Shown here: in pieces, positions 9,411 through 20,095 of the stretch
Layout of the letters: every line of letters begins with the position of its first letter
How positions within the stretch are numbered: position 1 is the first letter of the stretch
Source of the DNA: Rhodobacteraceae bacterium IMCC1909
GTDB taxonomy: Bacteria > Pseudomonadota > Alphaproteobacteria > Rhodobacterales > Rhodobacteraceae
Direction: 5' to 3'
Length of the DNA stretch: 64,000 bases
Assembly (NCBI GenBank): GCA_030704425.1
Contig: JAPDHM010000001.1
Coordinates: forward strand, 806,001 to 870,000
Notes under the pieces: generated by a model
The model's database searches: none
Told to the model about the DNA's origin: nothing
Seen by the model: the letters and a program-made list of their open reading frames with translations, nothing else
Translations under genes and position numbers: made by a program

Positions 9411-9424
9411 GGATTGCGCAATCC
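9411..9424. promoter_or_regulatory. Perfect 14-base palindrome upstream of the nuo promoter
   Basis: GGATTGCGCAATCC is its own reverse complement. It lies between the liuC stop and the predicted nuoA -35 box, five bases upstream of the latter. It could be an operator for an activator or repressor of the nuo operon, or the stem of a weak terminator for the liu operon, although no T-run follows. Confidence 0.4.
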
Positions 9425-9429
9425 GGGCG

Positions 9430-9458
9430 TTGACCCTTTTGAGCCCGAAGCGTAGTAC
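9430..9458 (+). promoter_or_regulatory. Predicted promoter of the nuo operon
   Basis: TTGACC (9430-9435, 5/6 to the -35 consensus) and TAGTAC (9453-9458, weak -10) are separated by 17 bases, about 45 bases before the nuoA GTG. It is the only good -35 in the 125-base gap between liuC and nuoA. Confidence 0.4.
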
Positions 9459-9501
9459 AGGCGGCAAGTTGTGCCACTAGCGGCGCATGTAAGGAGCCAA
9501 C

Positions 9502-10391
<890 letters not shown>

Positions 10392-10395
10392 AGTC

Positions 10396-10602
10396 ATGAA
10401 AGTTGAGCTTGGTTCGGTTGTATATCTAAAGAGTGGTGGTCCGTTGATGACTGTGGAAGAATTGGGTGAACATGCGGATGCGCGCTGCGCGTGGTTTGTT
10501 GATCTGGCAGTCCAACGCGAATGGTTCGCGTTGGCAGCATTGCAGCCTCAGGATCCGCCGAAAGCCGGCGTCGCCTCTCCTGCAAAGAAAGTTGTGAAAT
10601 GA
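10396..10602 (+). CDS. YodC-like (DUF2158) small protein
   Basis: A 68-residue protein with [18 protein letters not shown] near the N-terminus and CAWF near residue 31, the hallmark pattern of the YodC/DUF2158 family of short beta-rich proteins. No biochemical role is established for the family as far as I know. It begins four bases after nuoB and overlaps nuoC by 4 bases, so it is co-translated with complex I subunits; an assembly or accessory role is an inference from position only. The C-terminus is Lys/Pro/Ala-rich. Confidence 0.75.
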   Translation: MKVELGSVVYLKSGGPLMTVEELGEHADARCAWFVDLAVQREWFALAALQPQDPPKAGVASPAKKVVK

Positions 10603-11210
10603 CACAGGCATTACAAGAATTGGGTGCGTTGATTGCATCAAAACGGCCGGATTGCGTGCTGTCCTATGATGTAAGTTTTGACGAGCTGACCATTGAAGTC
10701 GCGCCGTCCAATATCGTTGGGTTGGTTGATTTTCTGAAGTCCAACCGCAACTGCCGCTTTTCGACTTTGGTGGATATCACAGCGGTGGATTATCCGGGCC
10801 GCGAGAAACGCTTTGACGTCGTGTATCACTTGCTCAGCATGTATCAGAACCACCGGGTGCGCTTGCGGGCCTCTGTGCGGGCCGATGACATGGTGGCCTC
10901 GATCGTAGAGGTGCACCCTTCGGCAAATTGGTTCGAGCGCGAAATATTCGATATGTTTGGGATCCTCTTTTCTGGCCACCCGGATCTGCGCAGATTGCTG
11001 ACCGATTACGGCTTTCGCGGCCATCCGCTGCGCAAAGATTTTCCAACCAGCGGCTATACGGAACTGCGCTATGACGAGGCTGAAAAGCGTGTGGTCTATG
11101 AGCCCGTGTCCTTGGTGCAAGAATACCGTCAATTCGACTTTATGTCTCCTTGGGAGGGGGCAAAATATGTGCTGCCCGGTGACGAGAAAACTGATGGGGC
11201 CGAGGGGTAA
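10599..11210 (+). CDS. nuoC: NADH-quinone oxidoreductase subunit C
   Basis: A 203-residue 30-kDa-type subunit of the peripheral arm that contacts NuoD and NuoB and shapes the quinone site. Family features are [27 protein letters not shown], then [33 protein letters not shown] (the subunit signature), ending in the [12 protein letters not shown] tail. It is separate from nuoD, unlike the NuoCD fusion of enterobacteria. ATG 10599 overlaps the preceding small gene by 4 bases. The next gene in the operon is not nuoD but a sulfotransferase-like gene. Confidence 0.95.
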   Translation: MTQALQELGALIASKRPDCVLSYDVSFDELTIEVAPSNIVGLVDFLKSNRNCRFSTLVDITAVDYPGREKRFDVVYHLLSMYQNHRVRLRASVRADDMVASIVEVHPSANWFEREIFDMFGILFSGHPDLRRLLTDYGFRGHPLRKDFPTSGYTELRYDEAEKRVVYEPVSLVQEYRQFDFMSPWEGAKYVLPGDEKTDGAEG

Positions 11211-11213
11211 GCT

Positions 11214-12110
11214 ATGGCTGTTCCGACACTTTTGATCTGCGTGGGAGCGACGAAGGCGGGAACGTCTTGGATGTATCGCTATCTGCATGATCATGCGGCG
11301 TGTCATGTGCGATCTGTCAAGGAGTGTTATTATTTTTCAAAATTTAATCCGAAGAAATTAATGCGCCAACTGAAGGTTTTGGACCGTCTTGTGGTGCAAT
11401 ATGAGGCGCGTCTGATTGAGGCTGAAGCTGCGGATGATATCATCCGCATTCTCAGCTTGAGCCGCCGGATTGATGATACCAAAGCGCTGATCATGGCACT
11501 TTCGGCAGAGCGCAGTGACGATTCCGCCTATTTGGAGTATCTGCAGGTTGGGCGTATGGATGAGACGGTCTTGCTTGACGTCACGCCGGCCTATGCCTTG
11601 CTTGAGCCCACAGAGATTGCCCGTATTTCAGCGCTGCCTATTCGCGTAAAGTTGCAATATCTGATGCGCGATCCGCTGGAGCGTCTGTGGTCGCATGTGC
11701 GCATGGTGGCCAAACGCAGCATGAAAGAGGGGCAGGATTTCTTGCTCACCTGCCAAGATATCTTGCAGCGCGTTTTATACAAACAAGAAGAGGCGCATAT
11801 CGTGATACGGGGCGATTATAAGTCGAATATCTCGCGCTTTGCCTCCGTCTTCGATCACTCGCAGTTTCAGATCGGCTTTTCGGAAAATTTGCAGGACGGC
11901 CCCAAGTTTGACGCCATGTGTTCCTATTGGGGGATAGAAGCGATAAGTCCCGGCCAGATCAAGCGCGCGCATGTGGGTCTTGCGGCGCCTTTTCCTGAAG
12001 GCCTGCGTCGGGACACTTTGGAGTTTTTAAAGGCGCAATACGACTTTGTTGCTGATAATTTCGCGGAACTGCCGGAAAACTGGCGGAAAAACCGGGAGTT
12101 GCTGGCATGA
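11214..12110 (+). CDS. Sulfotransferase-like protein inserted between nuoC and nuoD
   Basis: A 298-residue soluble protein with the two hallmarks of PAPS-dependent sulfotransferases: the 5'-phosphosulfate loop [15 protein letters not shown] (Lys14) at the N-terminus and the 3'-phosphate motif [15 protein letters not shown] (Arg152, Ser160). Between them lies a charged, helical insert (about residues 48-105), and [10 protein letters not shown] occupies the usual substrate-side position. It would move a sulfuryl group to a hydroxyl or amine acceptor, which cannot be guessed. It starts three bases after nuoC and codon use looks like its neighbours, so it does not look like a recent arrival. Its presence inside a complex I operon is odd. 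Confidence 0.75.
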   Translation: MAVPTLLICVGATKAGTSWMYRYLHDHAACHVRSVKECYYFSKFNPKKLMRQLKVLDRLVVQYEARLIEAEAADDIIRILSLSRRIDDTKALIMALSAERSDDSAYLEYLQVGRMDETVLLDVTPAYALLEPTEIARISALPIRVKLQYLMRDPLERLWSHVRMVAKRSMKEGQDFLLTCQDILQRVLYKQEEAHIVIRGDYKSNISRFASVFDHSQFQIGFSENLQDGPKFDAMCSYWGIEAISPGQIKRAHVGLAAPFPEGLRRDTLEFLKAQYDFVADNFAELPENWRKNRELLA

Positions 12111-12160
12111 TACGACAGATCATCATCGGCCAAAACTTTGGCCAAGAAGGAGGTGCATAA
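12107..12160 (+). CDS. Possible 17-codon coupling ORF upstream of nuoD
   Basis: An ATG overlapping the stop of the sulfotransferase gene by 4 bases opens a 17-residue frame whose TAA overlaps the nuoD ATG (TAATG). It may only serve to bring ribosomes to nuoD. The 5' half of the ORF contains a perfect hairpin (12128-12143). A functional peptide is not implied. Confidence 0.3.
   Translation: MIRQIIIGQNFGQEGGA
12128..12143 (+). promoter_or_regulatory. Hairpin just upstream of the nuoD ribosome site
   Basis: GGCCAAAACTTTGGCC: perfect 7-base arms (GGCCAAA/TTTGGCC) with a 2-base centre, ending about three bases before the strong nuoD Shine-Dalgarno (AAGGAGGT at 12147-12154). As RNA the loop would need to open to four or more bases. 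It could act as an mRNA processing or stability element within the long operon. Confidence 0.35.
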
Positions 12161-13371
12161 TGGACGGCTCCAAATTTGACGACGCTTTGACCGGCGAGCA
12201 AAAGATTCGCAATTTCAATATCAACTTCGGTCCACAGCACCCGGCGGCGCATGGTGTGTTGCGTTTGGTGCTGGAATTGGACGGCGAGATTGTCGAGCGC
12301 TGCGATCCGCATATTGGACTGTTGCACCGTGGCACGGAAAAGTTGATGGAAAGCCGGACCTATCTGCAAAACTTGCCCTATTTTGATCGGCTTGATTATG
12401 TGGCGCCAATGAACCAGGAGCACGCATGGTGTTTGGCGATTGAAAAACTCACCGGCACTGTAGTGCCGCGCCGCGCCAGCCTGATCCGGGTGCTCTATTG
12501 TGAAATTGGCCGCGTGCTCAACCATTTACTCAATGTCACGACGCAGGCGATGGATGTGGGGGCGATGACGCCTTTGACCTGGGGATTTGAAGAGCGCGAA
12601 AAGCTGATGATCTTTTATGAGCGGGCCTGCGGTGCGCGTCTGCATGCAGCCTATTTCCGCCCAGGCGGGGTGCATCAAGATCTGCCTGATGCTCTGATCA
12701 ATGACATCGAAGAATGGGCCCAGAGCTTCCCAGCGGTTTTGCAAGACATCGACACGATGTTGACAGAAAATCGGATTTTCAAGCAGCGTAACGCAGATAT
12801 TGGCGTTGTGACAGAAGACGACATTCAGAAATATGGTTTTAGTGGCGTTATGGTGCGCGGTTCTGGCTTTGCCTGGGATTTGCGCCGGGCGCAGCCCTAT
12901 GAATGCTATGACGAGTTTAAATTCGACATCCCTGTTGGCAAGAATGGCGATTGTTATGATCGCTATTTGTGCCGCATGGAGGAAATGCGTCAATCCGTGT
13001 CGATCATCAAACAGGCCATCGGTAAATTGTGCGAGGAGCCCGGAGATGTCATGGCGCGTGGAAAAATGACCCCGCCAAAACGCGGTGAGATGAAACAGTC
13101 GATGGAAGCTTTGATCCATCACTTCAAACTTTACACCGAGGGTTTCCATGTTCCCGAGGGCGAAGTCTATGCGGCTGTTGAAGCGCCAAAGGGTGAGTTT
13201 GGGGTGTATCTGGTCGCAGATGGCACGAATAAACCCTATCGCAGCAAGATAAGGGCACCGGGCTTTTTGCACCTGCAAGCGATGGATCACCTGTGCAAAG
13301 GGCACCAGCTGGCAGATGTGGCGGCAATCATCGGCACGATGGATGTGGTCTTTGGAGAAATTGACCGATGA
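12160..13371 (+). CDS. nuoD: NADH-quinone oxidoreductase subunit D
   Basis: A 403-residue 49-kDa-type subunit that, with NuoB, forms the quinone-binding pocket. It starts [26 protein letters not shown] (His of the quinone site), continues with [31 protein letters not shown], and ends in the conserved [29 protein letters not shown]...[10 protein letters not shown] very strong ribosome site (AAGGAGGT) lies six bases upstream of ATG 12160; a longer frame from 12046 is ruled out by this. The 65-base gap to nuoE is one of the wider spaces in the operon. Confidence 0.96.
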   Translation: MDGSKFDDALTGEQKIRNFNINFGPQHPAAHGVLRLVLELDGEIVERCDPHIGLLHRGTEKLMESRTYLQNLPYFDRLDYVAPMNQEHAWCLAIEKLTGTVVPRRASLIRVLYCEIGRVLNHLLNVTTQAMDVGAMTPLTWGFEEREKLMIFYERACGARLHAAYFRPGGVHQDLPDALINDIEEWAQSFPAVLQDIDTMLTENRIFKQRNADIGVVTEDDIQKYGFSGVMVRGSGFAWDLRRAQPYECYDEFKFDIPVGKNGDCYDRYLCRMEEMRQSVSIIKQAIGKLCEEPGDVMARGKMTPPKRGEMKQSMEALIHHFKLYTEGFHVPEGEVYAAVEAPKGEFGVYLVADGTNKPYRSKIRAPGFLHLQAMDHLCKGHQLADVAAIIGTMDVVFGEIDR

Positions 13372-13436
13372 GATGCCACGCCGTTCCTTTTGAAATCTAT
13401 GTCGCGTCTTTGAACGCTTAAATTACAGGGCCTTAC

Positions 13437-14243
13437 ATGCTTCGTCGTCTACACGCAGATCAACCCAGCTCCTTTGCTTTCACGCCTGCCAACCAGGCTT
13501 GGGCAGAGGCGCAGATGACCAAATTTCCCGAGGGCCGGCAGGCCAGCGCGGTGATCCCATTGCTGTGGCGCGCCCAGGAGCAAGAAGGTTGGCTGACGCG
13601 GCCCGCGATTGAGGCGGTGGCTGATCTTTTGGGCATGGCCTATATTCGGGTTTTAGAGGTTGCGACCTTCTATTTCATGTTCCAGCTTCAGCCCGTTGGT
13701 CAGGTGGCGCATTTCCAAATTTGCGGCACCACCACTTGCATGATTTGCGGTGCAGAAGATCTGGTCTCTGTGTGCAAAGAAAAAATTGCCAGCAAGCCCC
13801 ATGTTATTTCCGAAGATGGCAAGTTTAGCTGGGAAGAGGTAGAATGTTTGGGGGCCTGCGCAAATGCGCCGATGGTTCAGATTGGCAAAGATTACTATGA
13901 AGATCTCACCGCTGAGAAATTCGCGGATCTGATTGATCAATTGGCCGCAGGCCAGCTGCCAACCCCCGGTTCGCAATCGGGCCGCTATGCCGCGGAGCCG
14001 GCGACGGGGTTGACCTCTTTGAAAGACCATGAGCCGGGCAAGGCGGCGTTTAACGCTTCTGTGCAATTGGCTGTGGACTTGGGGGATACGGTCAAACGGA
14101 TTGACGGCAGTGAAGTGCCGCTCCTGACCCCATGGTTGGGCAAGGCTGTAAAACCGAAAGCTGCCCCGAAGGCCAAAGCAAAGCCCGCACCAAAGCCCAA
14201 AACCGCCAAGGCGAAAGCTGCCAAGGCGAAAGAGACAAAGTAA
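13437..14243 (+). CDS. nuoE: NADH-quinone oxidoreductase subunit E
   Basis: A 268-residue thioredoxin-fold subunit carrying the [2Fe-2S] cluster N1a, with ligands Cys96 and Cys101 (CGTTTC) and Cys137 and Cys141 (CLGAC). The core ends near residue 180; the rest is an extension finishing in about 35 residues of Lys/Ala/Pro-rich repeats, which is long compared with the 160-170 residues of E. coli NuoE but common in Rhodobacterales. The tail is probably disordered. It forms the NADH dehydrogenase tip with NuoF and NuoG. Confidence 0.95.
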   Translation: MLRRLHADQPSSFAFTPANQAWAEAQMTKFPEGRQASAVIPLLWRAQEQEGWLTRPAIEAVADLLGMAYIRVLEVATFYFMFQLQPVGQVAHFQICGTTTCMICGAEDLVSVCKEKIASKPHVISEDGKFSWEEVECLGACANAPMVQIGKDYYEDLTAEKFADLIDQLAAGQLPTPGSQSGRYAAEPATGLTSLKDHEPGKAAFNASVQLAVDLGDTVKRIDGSEVPLLTPWLGKAVKPKAAPKAKAKPAPKPKTAKAKAAKAKETK

Positions 14244-14290
14244 CCCATCGCCTCCTGGCAAAGACAATGCGTTGAAAGACCGAACACAAC

Positions 14291-14518
14291 ATGCACAGCG
14301 AAAAAGATCATATCCAAGCCAAGAAAGGCCGGACAGCCAGTCTGGTCATCGCCGGTGCGATGCTGATTTGGCTTGCCATGCAATGGGCCGCTGTGCAGCT
14401 TGATATTTCCAGCCGTTACATGCTGTTGCTGGATTTGGCCGTTATGGCTGCGATGGTTTGGTCACTTATTGTCACTTTTCAAATTTGGCGTGCGCGCCGC
14501 GATGCAGATAAAGGCTAA
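14291..14518 (+). CDS. Small two-helix membrane protein (DUF5337-like) between nuoE and nuoF
   Basis: A 75-residue protein with a charged start ([14 protein letters not shown]) and two transmembrane helices (about residues 16-35 and 43-65), ending in an Arg/Asp-rich tail. I associate this protein with the DUF5337 family found in Rhodobacterales nuo operons, but that is from memory. It lies 47 bases after nuoE and its stop is five bases before nuoF. Candidate accessory or supernumerary subunit of complex I, unproven. Confidence 0.75.
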   Translation: MHSEKDHIQAKKGRTASLVIAGAMLIWLAMQWAAVQLDISSRYMLLLDLAVMAAMVWSLIVTFQIWRARRDADKG

Positions 14519-14523
14519 ATGAA

Positions 14524-15819
14524 ATGCTGAAAGATCAAGATCGTATTTTCACCAATCTCTATGGGATGCATGAGCGCACATTGAAAGGCGCCAAAGCGCG
14601 GGGCCATTGGGATGGCACGGCCGCTTTGATCAAAAAGGGCCGCGATTGGATCATTGATGAGATGAAAGCCTCCGGGCTGCGCGGCCGTGGAGGGGCAGGC
14701 TTCCCAACGGGGTTGAAGTGGTCCTTTATGCCAAAAGAAAGCGATGGCCGCCGGTCCTATTTGGTCGTTAATGCCGATGAATCCGAGCCGGGCACCTGCA
14801 AGGATCGTGAAATTATGCGTCATGATCCGCATACGCTGATTGAAGGCTGCTTGATTGCCTCTTTCGCGATGAATGCCAATGCGTGCTATATCTACATTCG
14901 CGGCGAGTATATTCGCGAGCGCGAAGCGCTACAGGCGGCGATTGATGAGGCCTATGACGCTGGGTTGGTTGGCAAGAATGCCGCCAAATCGGGCTGGGAT
15001 TTCGACATTTACCTGCACCACGGGGCGGGAGCCTATATTTGCGGTGAAGAAACCGCGCTTTTAGAGAGTCTTGAGGGCAAGAAGGGCATGCCGCGGATGA
15101 AACCTCCGTTTCCTGCAGGGGCGGGGCTTTATGGATGTCCGACCACGGTGAACAATGTGGAATCTATTGCGGTTGTGCCAACGATTTTACGCCGCGGTGG
15201 TGCGTGGTTCTCAGGGTTTGGCCGTCCCAACAATACGGGCACGAAACTTTTTGCAATTTCTGGTCATGTGAATACGCCCTGTGTGGTAGAAGAGGCGATG
15301 TCGATCTCATTCGATGAGCTGATTGATAAGCATTGCGGCGGGATCCGTGGGGGCTGGGACAATCTCAAAGCGGTCATCCCGGGCGGATCTTCCGTGCCGA
15401 TGTTGCCCGGTTCAGTCATGCGACAAGATGCGATAATGGATTTTGACTGGCTGCGCGAACAGCGTTCAGGTCTTGGCACAGCGGCCGTCATTGTGATGGA
15501 TCAATCGACGGATGTGGTCAAAGCTGTTTGGCGTTTGGCAAAGTTCTACAAGCATGAAAGCTGTGGCCAATGCACCCCGTGCCGCGAGGGCACAGGCTGG
15601 ATGATGCGGGTGATGGAGCGGCTGGTGACCGGTGATGCGGAACCAGAGGAAATTGATATGTTGCTGGATGTGACCAAACAAGTCGAAGGCCATACAATTT
15701 GCGCCCTTGGGGATGCAGCCGCCTGGCCTATTCAGGGGCTCATCCGGCATTTCCGCGACGATATAGAGCAGCGCATCGCCCATAAACGCCGTCCCTTGCG
15801 TCGTTTGGCGGCTGAATAA
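14524..15819 (+). CDS. nuoF: NADH-quinone oxidoreductase subunit F
   Basis: A 431-residue flavoprotein that oxidises NADH. It shows the NADH-binding [16 protein letters not shown], the FMN-binding [15 protein letters not shown] and [19 protein letters not shown], and the N3 [4Fe-4S] ligands Cys347, Cys350 and Cys353 ([11 protein letters not shown]) with Cys393 (HTICALGD). Length and motifs match Paracoccus/Rhodobacter-type NuoF. The C-terminus is basic ([11 protein letters not shown]). Confidence 0.96.
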   Translation: MLKDQDRIFTNLYGMHERTLKGAKARGHWDGTAALIKKGRDWIIDEMKASGLRGRGGAGFPTGLKWSFMPKESDGRRSYLVVNADESEPGTCKDREIMRHDPHTLIEGCLIASFAMNANACYIYIRGEYIREREALQAAIDEAYDAGLVGKNAAKSGWDFDIYLHHGAGAYICGEETALLESLEGKKGMPRMKPPFPAGAGLYGCPTTVNNVESIAVVPTILRRGGAWFSGFGRPNNTGTKLFAISGHVNTPCVVEEAMSISFDELIDKHCGGIRGGWDNLKAVIPGGSSVPMLPGSVMRQDAIMDFDWLREQRSGLGTAAVIVMDQSTDVVKAVWRLAKFYKHESCGQCTPCREGTGWMMRVMERLVTGDAEPEEIDMLLDVTKQVEGHTICALGDAAAWPIQGLIRHFRDDIEQRIAHKRRPLRRLAAE

Positions 15820-15822
15820 CCC

Positions 15823-16257
15823 ATGACCCTGATTGCTTCATATCCTGCTGACATGCGCATCACGCTGAAGGCCGTTGCCTTTGCGCTGTGCTGTGTGCCG
15901 GCGCCGGCTATTGCCGCGAAGGGTTTGGCGCATGAGGTCGAGATCAACGAAGGGCTGATTGCGATTTCTATGGCCAATGTGGTCCGTGAAACCTGTCCTA
16001 GTGTCTCTGCACGGCTGCTGAGGGCTTGGTTTTACATTACATCACTTGAGGCAGAGGCTCGATCGCTCGGCTATTCGCCGCAAGAGGTGAGTGCCTTTGT
16101 TAAAGATCCTGTGGAAAAAAGTCGTGTTCTGAGCATTGCTCAAAAGCGACTTGCAGATCATGGGGTTATCCCTGACCAACCCGCGACCTATTGCACCTTT
16201 GGGCTTGCTGAAATTCAAGCAGGCTCTGCGATCGGAAAATTGCTGAAAGCGAATTAG
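15823..16257 (+). CDS. Small secreted protein (DUF5333-like) between nuoF and nuoG
   Basis: A 144-residue protein; an internal Met at codon 11 (15853) begins a textbook signal peptide ([22 protein letters not shown]), so the true start may be 15853, but neither start has a convincing ribosome site. The mature part is helical, with a conserved-looking Cys in VRETCPSV and another in [11 protein letters not shown] that could pair in the periplasm. I believe this is the DUF5333 family that recurs in Rhodobacterales nuo operons. It sits three bases after nuoF and two before nuoG, so co-expression is firm, while its job, on the other side of the membrane from NuoF and NuoG, is unknown. Confidence 0.75.
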   Translation: MTLIASYPADMRITLKAVAFALCCVPAPAIAAKGLAHEVEINEGLIAISMANVVRETCPSVSARLLRAWFYITSLEAEARSLGYSPQEVSAFVKDPVEKSRVLSIAQKRLADHGVIPDQPATYCTFGLAEIQAGSAIGKLLKAN

Positions 16258-16259
16258 AT

Positions 16260-18278
16260 ATGTCTGACCTGCGTAAAATCATCATCGACGATCAAGAAAT
16301 CGAAGTAGACGGCGCGATGACGTTGATCCAAGCCTGTGAGCAGGTCGGGGTTGAGGTGCCGCGGTTTTGTTATCATGAGCGTCTGACCATTGCTGGCAAT
16401 TGCCGGATGTGTCTGGTGGAAGTTGTGGGTGGCCCGCCGAAGCCTGCCGCCTCTTGCGCGATGCAGGTCCGCGATCTGCGCCCCGGCCCAGAAGGCCAAT
16501 TGCCAGTTGTCAAAACCAATTCTCCGATGGTGAAAAAAGCCCGCGAAGGGGTGATGGAATTTTTGCTCATCAACCACCCGCTGGATTGCCCAATCTGTGA
16601 TCAGGGCGGAGAGTGCGATCTGCAAGATCAAGCCATGGCCTATGGCGTGGATTTCAGCCGATTCCGTGAGCCCAAAAGGGCGACAGAGGATTTGGACTTG
16701 GGACCCTTGGTCGAGACCCATATGACCCGTTGTATTTCTTGCACCCGCTGCGTGCGCTTCACCTCCGAAGTGGCCGGTCTCACCCAGATGGGCCAAACTG
16801 GGCGCGGTGAAGATGCTGAAATTACCAGCTATTTGGGACAAACGCTCGACAGCAATTTGCAGGGCAATATCATTGATCTATGTCCGGTTGGTGCTTTGGT
16901 GTCCAAACCCTATGCGTTTACCGCCCGTCCTTGGGAGTTGTGCAAAACCGACTCCATTGATGTGATGGATGCACTTGGCTCCAATATCCGCGTGGACACA
17001 AAGGGCCGTGAAGTGATGCGGTTTTTGCCGCGCAACCATGACGGTGTGAATGAGGAATGGCTGGCCGATAAGTCGCGTTTTGTTTGGGATGGCTTGCGCC
17101 GTCAGCGCTTGGATCGGCCCTATATTCGCGAGGCGGGCAAATTGCGTCCCGCGACCTGGCCGGAAGCGCTTGGAGCTGCGGCCGCGGCTATGGCTGGCAA
17201 AAAGGTGACCGCTTTGGTTGGCGATCTGGTCTCGACAGAGGCAGCCTATGCGCTTCAGCAGTTCATAGCTGGGCTCGGTGGTAAAATTGAGTGCCGGACA
17301 GATGGGGCGCAATTACCGATGGGCAATCGGAGCGGCTATGTCGGCACTGCACGCATCGAGGATCTCGAAACTGCGCAGATGATCCAGTTGATTGGCACCA
17401 ACCCGAAGATGGAAGCGCCGGTTCTGAATGCCCGTATCCGCAAGGCTTGGAGCCGTGGCGCCACAATTGGTTTGATTGGTGAGCCAGTGGATCTGACCTA
17501 TGACTATGTGCATGTTGGCACGGGGCGTGCGGATCTGCAGGCCTTGCTTAAGAAGGATTATAAAGCCGTTCTAGAGCAGCCCTCTGTGATGGTTCTGGGG
17601 CAGGCGGCTTTGCAAGGCGAGGATGGCGCGGCGGTTCTGGCGGCTACGATGGAGCTTTGCGAAAAAACTGACAGCAAATTGCTGATCCTGCACACAGCAG
17701 CGGCACGCGTTGGCGCGATGGATCTGGGATGCACCACCGAAGGGGGTCTTGCCGCCGCCGTTGAAGGCGCTGAGGTCATCTATAATCTGGGGGCGGATGA
17801 AATGGACATCGCGCCTGGGGCCTTTGTGATTTATCAAGGCAGTCATGGCGATAGAGGGGCGCATCGGTCCGATGTGATCCTGCCGGGCGCGGCCTACACG
17901 GAAGAAAATGGTATTTTTGTCAACACTGAAGGGCGGCCACAATTGGCGCAGCGCGCTGGCTTTGCGCCGGGTGAAGCCAAGGAAAACTGGGCCATTCTGC
18001 GGGCGCTGTCTGCTGAATTGGGCGCGACCTTGCCCTTTGATACTTTGGCACAGCTGCGCAATGAGATGATTGCAGCTGTCCCCCATTTGGCGGCGATTGA
18101 TGGGGTGCCAGAAAATGAATGGCAGGCGGTGTCGGACGGAAAAATGGGCAAGGGTGCGTTTGGACAGGCGATAAGCGATTATTACCTCAGCAATCCGATC
18201 GCCCGGGCCAGTGCCTTGATGGCGGAACTATCTGCCAATGCCAAAGCGCGCATTTCTGCGTCTCTTGCGGCGGAATAA
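16260..18278 (+). CDS. nuoG: NADH-quinone oxidoreductase subunit G
   Basis: A 672-residue iron-sulfur subunit. The N-terminal ferredoxin domain has Cys ligands in [16 protein letters not shown] and the later PAASC; next is the [18 protein letters not shown] segment with the unusual His/Cys ligation of N5, then [14 protein letters not shown] and [13 protein letters not shown] for N4. The C-terminal region is a reduced molybdopterin-oxidoreductase-like domain without cofactor. Length fits the short NuoG type of mitochondria-like complexes rather than the 900-residue E. coli form. Confidence 0.95.
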   Translation: MSDLRKIIIDDQEIEVDGAMTLIQACEQVGVEVPRFCYHERLTIAGNCRMCLVEVVGGPPKPAASCAMQVRDLRPGPEGQLPVVKTNSPMVKKAREGVMEFLLINHPLDCPICDQGGECDLQDQAMAYGVDFSRFREPKRATEDLDLGPLVETHMTRCISCTRCVRFTSEVAGLTQMGQTGRGEDAEITSYLGQTLDSNLQGNIIDLCPVGALVSKPYAFTARPWELCKTDSIDVMDALGSNIRVDTKGREVMRFLPRNHDGVNEEWLADKSRFVWDGLRRQRLDRPYIREAGKLRPATWPEALGAAAAAMAGKKVTALVGDLVSTEAAYALQQFIAGLGGKIECRTDGAQLPMGNRSGYVGTARIEDLETAQMIQLIGTNPKMEAPVLNARIRKAWSRGATIGLIGEPVDLTYDYVHVGTGRADLQALLKKDYKAVLEQPSVMVLGQAALQGEDGAAVLAATMELCEKTDSKLLILHTAAARVGAMDLGCTTEGGLAAAVEGAEVIYNLGADEMDIAPGAFVIYQGSHGDRGAHRSDVILPGAAYTEENGIFVNTEGRPQLAQRAGFAPGEAKENWAILRALSAELGATLPFDTLAQLRNEMIAAVPHLAAIDGVPENEWQAVSDGKMGKGAFGQAISDYYLSNPIARASALMAELSANAKARISASLAAE

Positions 18279-18282
18279 TTTT

Positions 18283-18540
18283 ATGGGTTTGGTTTTGATG
18301 GATCGTTTGGACAGCTGTCGCGCACCGGAGTTTGGCGGGACTTTGCAAGGTCACGGGCGCTCCGGCGGGCTTGCGGCGTACAGAGCGGTGATTTCATCGA
18401 AAAACCATGCAGCGAAGGCTGGTATTTTTACCCAAGATACGGTTTACAGCCCAACATATGACCCGGCTGACATCTCGGCCGATATTCAGGCGAAAATCAG
18501 CACAGCTGAACGCAAGGAACGAGGGATACCAAAGGTATGA
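18283..18540 (+). CDS. Hypothetical 85-residue protein between nuoG and nuoH
   Basis: A frame starting four bases after nuoG and overlapping the nuoH ATG by 4 bases, with no recognisable domain, signal or membrane helix. It has two segments of charged/polar sequence and an acidic-basic C-terminus ([19 protein letters not shown]). Without it there would be a 258-base hole in an otherwise tight operon, and the neat 4-base overlap argues it is translated. Codon use is less clearly biased than in the nuo genes, so it could be a spacer or a fast-evolving gene. Confidence 0.5.
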   Translation: MGLVLMDRLDSCRAPEFGGTLQGHGRSGGLAAYRAVISSKNHAAKAGIFTQDTVYSPTYDPADISADIQAKISTAERKERGIPKV

Positions 18541-19574
18541 ACGAATTCTTTTCCACAAACCTCGGGGTCGCAGCGATCCTTTTGGGCCAAACCCTTGCGG
18601 TGGTTGGTTTTGTGATGATCAGCTTGCTGTTTTTGGTCTATGGCGACCGGAAAATCTGGGCTGCGGTTCAGATGCGGCGTGGGCCAAATGTGGTGGGTTT
18701 GTTTGGCCTGCTGCAGACCGTGGCCGATGCCTTGAAATATGTGGTTAAGGAAATTGTCATTCCTGCGGGCGCAGATCGTCCTGTCTTTATATTGGCGCCG
18801 CTTGTGTCCTTTGTTTTGGCGATGTTGGCTTGGGCCGTTATCCCCTTCAACGCGACCTGGGTTTTGGCCGATATCAACGTGGCCTTGCTCTTTGTTTTCG
18901 CAGTGTCTTCGCTCGAAGTTTATGGGGTGATTATGGGCGGTTGGGCCTCCAACTCGAAATATCCCTTTCTCGGCTCCCTGCGCTCTGCAGCGCAGATGAT
19001 TTCCTATGAAGTCTCGATGGGGTTGATCATCATCGGTGTGATTATTTCGACCGGATCGATGAATTTTGGCGCAATTGTAGCGGCGCAGAATGGCGATTTG
19101 GGCTTTTTCAATTGGTATTTCATCCCGCATTTCCCCATGGTGTTTTTGTTTTTCATCAGCGCCTTGGCAGAAACCAATCGCCCACCTTTCGATTTGCCTG
19201 AGGCAGAGTCGGAGCTTGTGGCGGGGTATCAGGTTGAATATTCGTCAACGCCGTTTTTGCTTTTCATGGCCGGTGAATATATTGCGATATTCTTGATGTG
19301 TGCTTTGATCACCCTGTTGTTCTTCGGGGGGTGGGCCTCGCCTGTCCCTTTCATTGCCGATGGTCCGGTCTGGATGGTCGGGAAAATGGCAATTTTCTTT
19401 TTCCTGATTGCCATGGTCAAAGCCTTGGTGCCGCGGTATCGCTACGATCAGCTGATGCGTTTGGGCTGGAAAGTATTTCTGCCCTTCTCCTTGGTCTGGG
19501 TGGTCTTTGTGGCCTTTGCAGCGAAATTCGGTTGGTTCTGGGGCGTCTATGCCCGCTGGACAGTGGGAGGCTAA
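18537..19574 (+). CDS. nuoH: NADH-quinone oxidoreductase subunit H
   Basis: A 345-residue membrane subunit with eight predicted helices that connects the quinone chamber to the proton channels. Diagnostic segments are [26 protein letters not shown] (amphipathic loop at the quinone entrance) and [29 protein letters not shown], the acidic loop of the E-channel. The start overlaps the small preceding gene by 4 bases. Confidence 0.96.
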   Translation: MNEFFSTNLGVAAILLGQTLAVVGFVMISLLFLVYGDRKIWAAVQMRRGPNVVGLFGLLQTVADALKYVVKEIVIPAGADRPVFILAPLVSFVLAMLAWAVIPFNATWVLADINVALLFVFAVSSLEVYGVIMGGWASNSKYPFLGSLRSAAQMISYEVSMGLIIIGVIISTGSMNFGAIVAAQNGDLGFFNWYFIPHFPMVFLFFISALAETNRPPFDLPEAESELVAGYQVEYSSTPFLLFMAGEYIAIFLMCALITLLFFGGWASPVPFIADGPVWMVGKMAIFFFLIAMVKALVPRYRYDQLMRLGWKVFLPFSLVWVVFVAFAAKFGWFWGVYARWTVGG

Positions 19575-19578
19575 ACCA

Positions 19579-20073
19579 ATGGCAAATATTGATTATACAC
19601 GTCGGGTCAAATATTTCTTACTGCAAGATTTTTGGGCTGCGTTCAAATTGGGTATGAAATATTTTTTCCGGCCAAAGGCGACTTTGAACTACCCGCATGA
19701 AAAAGGACCCTTGAGCCCAAGGTTCCGCGGTGAACATGCTTTGCGCCGCTATCCAAATGGGGAAGAACGCTGTATTGCCTGTAAGCTTTGCGAAGCGATT
19801 TGCCCGGCGCAGGCCATCACCATTGACGCCGAGCCGCGCGATGACGGCAGCCGCCGCACCACCCGTTATGATATAGATATGACCAAATGCATTTACTGTG
19901 GCTTTTGCCAAGAGGCCTGCCCGGTGGATGCGATTGTTGAGGGGCCGAATTTCGAATTCTCAACTGAGACGCGTGAAGAGTTATTTTACGACAAATCCAA
20001 ACTGTTAGAAAATGGCGACCGTTGGGAAGCTGAGATTGCCCGCAATCTCGAACTCGACGCGCCATATCGCTAA
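19579..20073 (+). CDS. nuoI: NADH-quinone oxidoreductase subunit I
   Basis: A 164-residue ferredoxin-like subunit that carries clusters N6a and N6b, with two complete motifs: [12 protein letters not shown] and [12 protein letters not shown]. The short N-terminal amphipathic helix ([19 protein letters not shown]) lies on the membrane. The ATG at 19579 follows GGGAGG at eight bases' distance; the longer frame from 19507 lies within nuoH. Length matches the TYKY type. Confidence 0.96.
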   Translation: MANIDYTRRVKYFLLQDFWAAFKLGMKYFFRPKATLNYPHEKGPLSPRFRGEHALRRYPNGEERCIACKLCEAICPAQAITIDAEPRDDGSRRTTRYDIDMTKCIYCGFCQEACPVDAIVEGPNFEFSTETREELFYDKSKLLENGDRWEAEIARNLELDAPYR

Positions 20074-20095
20074 GCGGCCAAGGGAAGGAATTACG

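Noticed and set aside
12526-13305. 259-codon minus-strand frame over nuoD
   Set aside because: Shadow of nuoD codon bias; no ribosome site or domain.
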